Positions 1-5,918 of a stretch of 16,370 nt of DNA are shown here, piece after piece (position 1 is the first letter of the stretch; every line of letters starts with the position of its first letter). Source of the stretch: Alphaproteobacteria bacterium UBA3773 (GTDB lineage Bacteria; Pseudomonadota; Alphaproteobacteria; RF32; CAG-239). The DNA lies in assembly GCA_002372275.1 (NCBI GenBank), contig DFFP01000029.1, positions 1-16,370 of the forward strand, read 5' to 3'. The position numbers were made by a program, and so were the translations under genes. Under the pieces are notes generated by a model that worked only from the letters and a program-made list of their open reading frames with translations, was not told where the DNA came from and made no database searches.

Positions 1-23
1 TCTACCAACTGAGCTATACCCCT
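1..23 (-). tRNA. Partial tRNA, 5' end only, probably tRNA-Trp
   Basis: Read on the minus strand, the first bases are AGGGGTATAGCTCAGTTGG followed by TAGA. This is the 5' acceptor strand, the U8-A9 pair and the D-arm of a bacterial elongator tRNA. The gene runs off the left edge, so the anticodon and 3' half are not visible. A first base of A with acceptor AGGGGTA matches what I recall of alphaproteobacterial tRNA-Trp, which often precedes secE-nusG; that identity is inference. A promoter-like TTGATT-N17-TATCAA lies just upstream. Confidence 0.75.
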
Positions 24-50
24 ACTTCAAAACAAAACAACGTGGCTTTA

Positions 51-79
51 TTGATACACATATCTGATTTCAAAATCAA
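51..79 (-). promoter_or_regulatory. Candidate sigma70 promoter for the tRNA
   Basis: On the minus strand, TTGATT (positions 79-74) and TATCAA (56-51) are separated by exactly 17 bases. The -10 ends 27 bases before the mature tRNA 5' end, which fits a short 5' leader removed by RNase P. I see no convincing terminator between typA and this site, so readthrough from typA is also possible. Confidence 0.45.
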
Positions 80-110
80 GTCTTTTTTGAGACATATATG
101 CAATTTTATC

Positions 111-1928
111 TTATTCTTCGATTTCGGGTTTTGCTCTTTTTCTGGCGAGCGGATCCAAAATCTTTTTACGAAGCCTGAGCGATTTCGGGGTGACCTCTAA
201 CAGCTCATCATTTTCAATATAGGCCAAAGCCTGCTCTAAGCTCAATTTTCTCGGCGGAATCAAATCAATTGCCTCATCTTTACCGGCGGCTCGGATGTTT
301 GTTAATTGTTTGGCTTTGGTCGGGTTTACATCAATATCATTTGATTTGGTGTGTTCACCGATAATCATTCCGATATAAACGGGGTCATTGGGGCTCACAA
401 ACATCGGGCCTCTGTCTTGCAATTTCCACAAGGCATAAGCCACGGCAACCCCGTTTTCGGAAGAAACGAGAACACCTGTTCTTCTTCCTTCGATTTCGCC
501 TTTATAAGGCTCATAGCCATAAAAAATACGGTTCATCACACCGGTACCCCGCGTATCGGTTAAAAATTCCGAATGATAACCGATGAGCCCTCTTGAGGGC
601 GCTCTAAAAACAAGACGTACCTTATCACCCATTTGCGAAGGAATCATGTTAATCACTTCGGCGCGACGCATTCCCATTTTTTCGACAACATTGCCCGAAA
701 ACTCTTCATCAACATCCACCACAACTTCTTCCACAGGTTCCAAAAGCGCACCGTTTTCATCTTTTTTCATCAAAACGCGCGGTCTTGAAATTGAAAGTTC
801 AAACCCTTCACGGCGCATGGTTTCGATTAACACGCCGAGTTGCAACTCGCCGCGTCCGGCCACTTCAAAACTGTCGGTGCGAGATGTTTGCGAAATTTTA
901 AGCGTCACATTACTTTCGGCTTCTTTGGAAAGTCTGTCCCAAATCATGCGTGATGTGACTTTATCCCCTTCGCGACCGGCCAAGGGCGAATCGTTGACCG
1001 AAAAGGTCATCACGAGTGTCGGCGGGTCAATCGGCTGTGCCTTAATCGGCGTATCGACGCTATAATCGCAAATCGTATCGGCAACCGTACCTTTGGCAAT
1101 ACCAGCCACAGCCACAATATCACCGGCGTGTGCTTCTGAAAGTGCCACACGTTCCAATCCCTTATAGGCCAAAATTTTTGAAATACGCGTCCGTTCCACT
1201 TCGCCCTGCTCATTAATGACTTTAACAGAATCATTTAATTTCAAGCTGCCGGACCAAATTTTACCGGTTAAGATACGACCTAAAAACTTATCACCCTCAA
1301 GTGTTGTAACGAGCATCGAAAAAGGTTTATCTTTTTCGCATTTCGGCTCACTGACATAACTTAAAATCAGTTCAAAGAGCGGGGTTAAATCTTTCTTTTC
1401 GTCTGTTAATTCTTTGACGGCCCAACCATTTCTGCCTGAGGCATACAAAACCGGAAAATCAAGTTGTTCATCTGAGGCATTTAAGGTCACAAACAAATCA
1501 AAAATTTCGTTTAAAACATCATCAGGTCTGGCGTCCGGTTTATCGGCTTTATTAATGACCACAATCGGTTTTAAGCCGATTTTTAAGGCCTTACCTAAAA
1601 CAAATTTTGTTTGAGGCATTGGTCCTTCAGAGGCATCAACGAGCAAAACGACCCCGTCAACCATCGACAAAATGCGCTCCACTTCTCCGCCAAAATCAGC
1701 GTGTCCGGGGGTATCGACAATATTAATATGGTTGCCTTTCCATTCCACCGACGTACATTTTGACAAGATTGTAATACCGCGTTCACGTTCCAAATCATTG
1801 CTGTCCATCACGCAATCTTCAACTTTTTGATTTTCTCTGAACGTACCGCTTTGTTTAAGTAAACCGTCCACAAGAGTTGTTTTGCCATGGTCAACGTGTG
1901 CGATAATGGCGATATTTCTCATACTCAT
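111..1928 (-). CDS. typA: Ribosome-associated GTPase TypA/BipA
   Basis: 605-residue translational GTPase of the TypA/BipA family, which binds the ribosome at the EF-G site and helps 50S assembly and growth under stress. The G-domain motifs are intact: P-loop AHVDHGKT at residues 10-17, RERGITI at 48-54, DTPGH at 72-76 and NKAD at 126-129. EF-Tu-like beta-barrel and EF-G III/V-like domains follow, then a TypA-specific C-terminal domain ending in a basic stretch. Length is typical for the family. The chosen ATG has a GAGG Shine-Dalgarno about 7 bases upstream; a second ATG two codons later is the only close alternative. The gene appears monocistronic, with its own promoter at 1970-1998. Nothing suggests damage. 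Confidence 0.97.
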   Translation of the reverse strand: MSMRNIAIIAHVDHGKTTLVDGLLKQSGTFRENQKVEDCVMDSNDLERERGITILSKCTSVEWKGNHINIVDTPGHADFGGEVERILSMVDGVVLLVDASEGPMPQTKFVLGKALKIGLKPIVVINKADKPDARPDDVLNEIFDLFVTLNASDEQLDFPVLYASGRNGWAVKELTDEKKDLTPLFELILSYVSEPKCEKDKPFSMLVTTLEGDKFLGRILTGKIWSGSLKLNDSVKVINEQGEVERTRISKILAYKGLERVALSEAHAGDIVAVAGIAKGTVADTICDYSVDTPIKAQPIDPPTLVMTFSVNDSPLAGREGDKVTSRMIWDRLSKEAESNVTLKISQTSRTDSFEVAGRGELQLGVLIETMRREGFELSISRPRVLMKKDENGALLEPVEEVVVDVDEEFSGNVVEKMGMRRAEVINMIPSQMGDKVRLVFRAPSRGLIGYHSEFLTDTRGTGVMNRIFYGYEPYKGEIEGRRTGVLVSSENGVAVAYALWKLQDRGPMFVSPNDPVYIGMIIGEHTKSNDIDVNPTKAKQLTNIRAAGKDEAIDLIPPRKLSLEQALAYIENDELLEVTPKSLRLRKKILDPLARKRAKPEIEE

Positions 1929-1969
1929 TTTTAGCCTCTTTTTTTGCTTGAAATTTAAAATTTTCGTTA

Positions 1970-1998
1970 GCTATAAACGTATTTTTTTCAAATTTCAA
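1970..1998 (-). promoter_or_regulatory. Candidate sigma70 promoter of typA
   Basis: On the minus strand, TTGAAA (1998-1993) and TATAGC (1975-1970) are separated by exactly 17 bases. The -10 lies about 40 bases before the typA start codon. The spacing and hexamers resemble the promoter assigned to rpmE in this window. Confidence 0.6.
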
Positions 1999-2078
1999 GA
2001 TTTTTTTACGAACGCCCTATTTATGTTTTTGCAAAAAATTTGATATTTTTTTAAGTTCCTTCCCCGTCCCCTTTTCTT

Positions 2079-2170
2079 TGTCATCCCTTGAGGTGCGCTA
2101 CGCGTCACCTCATCAAGGGATCTAAACTCTAATCGCCCGCGCTTTGCGCATAAAAAGCGATTCTTCCTTA
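2079..2170. repeat. Dispersed double-hairpin repeat, copy 1
   Basis: This stretch is clearly related to 15197-15290. Both begin TGTCATCCCTTG, share CATCAAGGGATCTAAAC and GCGCTTTGCGC, and end GCGATTCTTCCTTATT. Each forms two hairpins. Here the first is ATCCCTTG (2083-2090) with CAAGGGAT (2114-2121), with an inner AGGTG/CACCT pair. The second is AATCGC (2131-2136) with GCGATT (2157-2162). The hairpin interior differs between copies while the stems stay paired, which suggests selection or mobility at the structure level. The right end reaches the stop codon of the small HTH gene. Confidence 0.75.
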
Positions 2171-2398
2171 TTCCTCTTTCCCTTTATCAACCAGTGTCAT
2201 TTGAACTTCTTTACCATAAAGCGCCATTAGTTTTTCATACAACTTCCAGTTAAAATGTCCTTTGCCGTGTTCTAAATAATCGACACTTAAAATGCTCATC
2301 CTTGCTTGACCGGCCACCCACTTAATATTTTTGTTCTGTTTTGCCCGCTCGCGCCATAACAGGTACCCGAGCTGTCTTCTTAAATCTTCACCAAGCAT
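2168..2398 (-). CDS. Small putative helix-turn-helix protein
   Basis: 76-residue protein of unknown function. Residues about 24-46 (from NIKWVAGQARMS to YLEHGKGHF) resemble an XRE-type helix-turn-helix: a V-A-x-x-A-x-M-S turn, a recognition-helix-like segment and the usual L-E-x-G. The rest reads as a helix ending YGKEVQMTLVD. There is no other domain. A clear AAAGGAG Shine-Dalgarno sits about 10 bases before the ATG, supporting a real gene and this start. It stands alone, minus strand, between typA and a hairpin-rich stretch. Its last codons abut or overlap a dispersed repeat, so the native C-terminus may have been altered by repeat insertion. It could be a regulator or an orphan antitoxin, but no toxin gene is adjacent. 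Confidence 0.7.
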   Translation of the reverse strand: MLGEDLRRQLGYLLWRERAKQNKNIKWVAGQARMSILSVDYLEHGKGHFNWKLYEKLMALYGKEVQMTLVDKGKEE

Positions 2399-2429
2399 AT
2401 TTTTTTAAACTCCTTTTGTACTAAAAAAA

Positions 2430-2710
2430 CAAAAAACCGCTTTGATAACATCAAATTCGCAAAACACTGACGTCAGTCGGTGGTTTGCAAATTCCAAGCC
2501 GGCATTAGCCGGATTGGCAAACATAGCTTGGATGGAACGAAGATACCTCCGGCTTTTGCCGGATGGTTCTTCAAAACATCAAAACGGGGAGTTAACAAAC
2601 TGCCACAATACAGATTTCCTTATTCGAGCAAGGCCTTATATCGGAAACTCCCCAAAAATGGAGTTTAATTGTGGTTGCGTTTGTTAAACACCGTAACCCA
2701 ACCGGTTACA
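2430..2710. other. Gene-free structured stretch, candidate ncRNA or repeat cluster
   Basis: No credible gene lies between the small HTH gene and the efp promoter. Four strong inverted repeats fill the space. One pairs 2483-2487 with 2518-2522 and contains CCGGC-atta-GCCGG. The second pairs 2539-2553 with 2558-2572 and contains CCGGC-tttt-GCCGG. The third is a long arm GTTAACAAAC...CCACAAT (2591-2609) pairing with ATTGTGG...GTTTGTTAAAC (2668-2689) around small internal hairpins. The fourth pairs GTAACC (2693-2698) with GGTTAC (2704-2709). The first two share a core and may be diverged copies of one element. No terminator T-run or obvious promoter fixes a transcribed strand. Confidence 0.5.
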
Positions 2711-2780
2711 AAAAGAAGTATAAAAACTTTTCTCTTAAAATCAAGTTAAATCAAATCAGCTTCAATAAACCTTAAAAAAA

Positions 2781-2813
2781 ACACTTGCATTTTTTATTTG
2801 CCAAGTGTATCTT
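2781..2813 (+). promoter_or_regulatory. Candidate promoter of efp with overlapping inverted repeat
   Basis: TTGCAT (2785-2790) and TATCTT (2808-2813) are separated by exactly 17 bases, about 50 bases before the efp start. A perfect 7-base inverted repeat, ACACTTG (2781-2787) and CAAGTGT (2802-2808), overlaps both hexamers and could be an operator. Regulator and function are unknown. Confidence 0.55.
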
Positions 2814-2861
2814 CCCCTCATCAAATCACCATTTTAAAATTGTAAATAGGAGAAAAATAAA

Positions 2862-3425
2862 ATGAAACAACTCGCAGGCTCAATTCGTATCGGCTGGGTT
2901 ATTGAATACAAAGGAAAACCATGGGCAATCACCAAAGCACAACACATCAAACCCGGCAAAGGCGGCGCATTCATGCAAGTTGAAATGAAAGCTGTTGAAG
3001 AAGGCACCAAAACAAACGAACGCTTCCGCACCGAAGACACAGTCGAAAAAATGATGGTCGAAGATAAAGATTGCCAATTTTTATTTGAAGATGCGAGCGG
3101 TCTGACATTTATGGAAAGCGAAACATTTGAACAATTTACGATGCCTGCCGATATTTTAGGCGATTCGCGCCCGTTTTTGGCTGACGGTATGAATGTTCGC
3201 ATTTCCCACATCAACGGCAGACCGATTTCGGTTGAACTTCCTCAGCAAGTGATTTGCACGGTTGTTGATACAGAACCTGTGATTAAAGGTCAAACGGCGG
3301 CTTCTTCGTTTAAACCCGCCATTTTAGACAACGGCGTACGCATGATGGTTCCGCCGTTTGTGGGTGTGGGTGAAAAAATCGTTGTCAACACAAACGAAGC
3401 ATCTTACGTTGAAAGAGCAAAATAA
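2862..3425 (+). CDS. efp: Translation elongation factor P
   Basis: 187-residue EF-P, which binds between the ribosomal P and E sites and relieves stalling at polyproline stretches. Length is normal and the three beta-barrel domains are complete. The tip loop of domain I reads HIKPGKGGAF, with Lys33 in the position that is post-translationally modified in many bacteria; no modification gene is visible in the window. The C-terminal oligonucleotide-binding domain carries the usual G-x-x-x-x-V-x-T pattern. An AGGAG Shine-Dalgarno sits 8 bases before the ATG. The stop codon overlaps the start of the next gene by one base (TAATG), so the two are probably co-translated. Promoter candidate at 2785-2813. 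Confidence 0.97.
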   Translation: MKQLAGSIRIGWVIEYKGKPWAITKAQHIKPGKGGAFMQVEMKAVEEGTKTNERFRTEDTVEKMMVEDKDCQFLFEDASGLTFMESETFEQFTMPADILGDSRPFLADGMNVRISHINGRPISVELPQQVICTVVDTEPVIKGQTAASSFKPAILDNGVRMMVPPFVGVGEKIVVNTNEASYVERAK

Positions 3426-4225
3426 TGGCCTATGTCACTCCACTTTTAACGGGCGTTGTCGAAGTTGTTAAAAAAGCAGCTTTACCGCTCGATCGTGATT
3501 TTGCCGAGCTTGAACAGTTACAAAACTCCGTCAAAAGCATTAAAAACTTTGTGATGAATTCATACACCAAGCTCGAGCAAACCCTTAAAACGGAACTTTC
3601 CAAAATCAGACCGGATATTCCGGTTTTCACAACCGAAAACAAAATCAGCGGCCATTCTTATTTTGCTATAAGCCCGATTGAGGGAATCACAAATTTTGCG
3701 CACGGCAATCCTGACTTTGCCATTTGCGTTGCCTTAATTGAAAATGATAAGACCGTTTGCGGCGTGATTTACAACCCCGCACACGATGAAATGTTTTTTG
3801 CAGGCCACGGTAAAGGTGCCTATAAAGAGGGCCCACGCAACCACGAACGTTTGCGTGTTTCCTCAGCCAAAGAAGTTGCCGGATCTCTGGTTGGCTTTCA
3901 TGTCGATTCCGATTCGAAAACAAAGGATTTTCTTGCCTTACAAGAAAATATCTTAAATTCATCGGCAAATTTACGCATCAGCGGTTGTGTTGCTCTTGAT
4001 TTAGCCTACGTTGCGAGCGGAAAGCTCGATGCAACCATCGGACTTAATGCGCATTACGCTTCTGTCGCTGCCGGTCTTTTAATGGTCACGGAAGCCGGCG
4101 GAATCATTCGCGAAACAAGCCAAAAAGACACGCGTGATGCGGATATGGACGCCATCAAAAAAACAGGTAATATTGCGGCTCTTAATTTTGCCTGCGGCCA
4201 AAAATTTTTAAGTCTCTTAAAATAG
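3425..4225 (+). CDS. Inositol monophosphatase (SuhB) family protein, probable pseudoenzyme
   Basis: 266-residue member of the IMPase/SuhB fold, of normal length and alignable end to end: GVIYNPAHDEMFFA, CVALDLAYVASGKLD, AAGLLMVTEAGG and TGNIAALN all match family positions. Family enzymes are Mg-dependent phosphatases using a Glu-Glu pair, the DPxDGTxNF motif and a WD-x-AAG aspartate. Here these read T-E71-N72, S83-P-I-E86-G-I-T-N-F, and A-S213-V-A-A-G. Both aspartates of the main motif and the distal aspartate are replaced and the motif Thr is Ile, so metal binding should be lost or badly weakened. The gene overlaps efp by one base. E. coli SuhB also has a non-catalytic role in rRNA antitermination and ribosome assembly. 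I infer a similar non-enzymatic role here, so no suhB symbol is assigned. Confidence 0.88.
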   Translation: MAYVTPLLTGVVEVVKKAALPLDRDFAELEQLQNSVKSIKNFVMNSYTKLEQTLKTELSKIRPDIPVFTTENKISGHSYFAISPIEGITNFAHGNPDFAICVALIENDKTVCGVIYNPAHDEMFFAGHGKGAYKEGPRNHERLRVSSAKEVAGSLVGFHVDSDSKTKDFLALQENILNSSANLRISGCVALDLAYVASGKLDATIGLNAHYASVAAGLLMVTEAGGIIRETSQKDTRDADMDAIKKTGNIAALNFACGQKFLSLLK

Positions 4226-4238
4226 TTTAAAAAAAGGC

Positions 4239-4267
4239 TTGAAAAATAAAAAGGTTTAGGTTATAAG
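4239..4267 (+). promoter_or_regulatory. Candidate sigma70 promoter of rpmE
   Basis: TTGAAA (4239-4244) and TATAAG (4262-4267) are separated by exactly 17 bases, 33 bases before the rpmE start codon. This is one of the best-formed promoters in the window and indicates that rpmE can be transcribed independently of efp. Confidence 0.65.
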
Positions 4268-4299
4268 AGCATAACTTTTACAAAGTTTGGAGAATAAAA

Positions 4300-4527
4300 A
4301 TGAAAAAAGGAATTCATCCCGATTACCACGAAATCACATATGTGATGACAGATGGTACGTCTTGCAAAGTCAACAGCACATGGGGCAAGGCGGGCGAAAC
4401 GATGAATTTGGAAATTGACCCAAAATCTCATCCGGCATGGACAGGTATCCATCGTGTGGTTGACAGTGGCGGTCAAGTTTCAAAATTCAACAACAAATTC
4501 GCCGCTTTCGGTATTAAAAAACAATAA
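4300..4527 (+). CDS. rpmE: 50S ribosomal protein bL31
   Basis: 75-residue bL31, a small protein bridging the 50S central protuberance and the 30S head. It shows the expected MKKGIHPDYHEITYVMTDGT start, the STWG segment, SHPAWTG, and a VSKFNNKFAAFG tail. The four zinc-ligand cysteines of the C+ form are absent (only one Cys), so this is the zinc-independent type common in Alphaproteobacteria. A GGAG Shine-Dalgarno lies 8 bases before the ATG. It has its own promoter upstream and a strong hairpin terminator right after the stop. Confidence 0.96.
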   Translation: MKKGIHPDYHEITYVMTDGTSCKVNSTWGKAGETMNLEIDPKSHPAWTGIHRVVDSGGQVSKFNNKFAAFGIKKQ

Positions 4528-4534
4528 AAAAAAT

Positions 4535-4560
4535 TCCCCGTTATTCGGGGATTTTTTTTT
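4535..4560. terminator. Bidirectional intrinsic terminator (rpmE / M48 protease)
   Basis: The hairpin TCCCCG-ttatt-CGGGGA (4535-4551) is followed by nine T on the plus strand and preceded by a run of A, giving T on the minus strand. It sits between convergent genes and can end both. The T-run touches the stop codon of the minus-strand protease gene. Confidence 0.9.
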
Positions 4561-5918
4561 TATTTCTCATCTTCCTGCAGTTCCGGCAAATTTTTCAAGT
4601 CGGACAATTTCAGTTCCAAAGCTTTAGACGGATTTGCGTTTAAGGCTTTTTCAATTTGCTTTTTCGTCGCATCAATGTTTCCGATAAACAAGTTGTATCT
4701 TGCCAGCGCATAATAACTGTCGGCTGTTTTTCCTTTTTCATAATAGGCTTTCGAAAGAAGTTCCCAAGCCAAGCCGTTTTCCCTTAAAATTTGAAGCTTA
4801 TTTAACGCATCAATTGCTTTTTGCAAATTTGCTTGATGATTTGGCATTTCAAGAATACTTTGAGCATATAAAAGCAGGCTTTCGTTAAGCTTCGGGTTCA
4901 TTTTTAAGCTTTTGGTCGCCGATTCTAATGCCTTGGCCGGTTGCCCGTTTTCAAACAAGATCTGCCCTTTTAACTGCTCAAAATATGGATTATTCGGATA
5001 TTTTGCAATTAACAGACCGATTTTTTCAAGCGCCAACTTAAAATTTTTCTGCCTTAAAAACAAAATAGCGTGTGCATATTTCGCCTCATCTGTCTGGGAG
5101 CTGAGCGGATACTTTTGCTTCACACGCTCCGGGGCGAGTAAAAAGGCAGATAATTTTGCTTGCACAAATTTAAAATCTTTATCATAGGGTGATGATACCT
5201 GACCGCCGTTAAGGCGTGCACTTTTTTCAAAAAAGGCTTCACGTTCGGCCGACATCGGGTGCGTTCTGAAATAAGGTGTTTCCTTAACGCCTGAAAGCCT
5301 GTTTTCCTTTTGAATGGTTTTCATAAAATGATAAAGCCCGATCGGAGATTGCCCGGTCATTTTCAAATATTTGACTGCACTTTCATCGGCGCTTCTTTCT
5401 TCGGTTAATTGATAGGCTATCATCGAATTGAGGAGCGAACCCTGCGACCCAAGAGCAATTGCAATAGCCGCATTTGCATTTTGCGAGGCAATCGCTGCCG
5501 CACCGGCGGCAATGAGCGAAACGGCAGACAATTTTTGCAAATCATTGATCTTTAATTTTTGACGCATAATATGCCCGCCTGCGATGTGTCCGGCCTCGTG
5601 TGCCAAAATTCCTGAAACTTCATTGACATTATCTGCCGAAATAATTGTTCCGGCATTGACAAACAGATGATTTTCGTCAGCCACAAAAGCATTTAAGCTC
5701 ATATCATCTAAAAGATGTAAATGATTTTCATCAAAAGAGATATTGGCAGCCTTAAAAATGGGTTCAACGATATGATAAAGAAGAGCTTCACTTTCATCAT
5801 CTGTTAAAAGTGAGGGTTCAGCCCTGCAAACAAGCGGAAAGAAAACAAGGCACCCACCTAAAACAAGTGCCAAGTTTTTTTTCAATTTTGATATTAACCG
5901 ATTAATCTGCGCCACCAT
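4560..5918 (-). CDS. M48-family metalloprotease with TPR tail (BepA/YfgC-like)
   Basis: 452-residue exported zinc metallopeptidase. A basic N-terminus and hydrophobic segment (residues about 14-31) end in VCRA, a plausible signal-peptidase I site. The M48 domain has the HEAGH zinc motif at residues 107-111 and the distal E-E-x-x-A-D ligand region at 173-177, then the family's H-P-M-S-A-E-R stretch. Residues from about 280 look like tetratricopeptide repeats. This is the architecture of periplasmic BepA/YfgC, which degrades or chaperones stalled outer-membrane proteins such as LptD. The start lies inside the last codons of rne (25-base overlap, other frame), so expression is probably coupled to RNase E; the Shine-Dalgarno is weak. 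A bidirectional terminator follows. Confidence 0.93.
   Translation of the reverse strand: MVAQINRLISKLKKNLALVLGGCLVFFPLVCRAEPSLLTDDESEALLYHIVEPIFKAANISFDENHLHLLDDMSLNAFVADENHLFVNAGTIISADNVNEVSGILAHEAGHIAGGHIMRQKLKINDLQKLSAVSLIAAGAAAIASQNANAAIAIALGSQGSLLNSMIAYQLTEERSADESAVKYLKMTGQSPIGLYHFMKTIQKENRLSGVKETPYFRTHPMSAEREAFFEKSARLNGGQVSSPYDKDFKFVQAKLSAFLLAPERVKQKYPLSSQTDEAKYAHAILFLRQKNFKLALEKIGLLIAKYPNNPYFEQLKGQILFENGQPAKALESATKSLKMNPKLNESLLLYAQSILEMPNHQANLQKAIDALNKLQILRENGLAWELLSKAYYEKGKTADSYYALARYNLFIGNIDATKKQIEKALNANPSKALELKLSDLKNLPELQEDEK

Noticed and set aside
2442..2687. Open frames of 62-81 codons on the plus strand upstream of efp
   Set aside because: They read through perfect inverted repeats, lack ribosome-binding sites and have no recognisable protein features.
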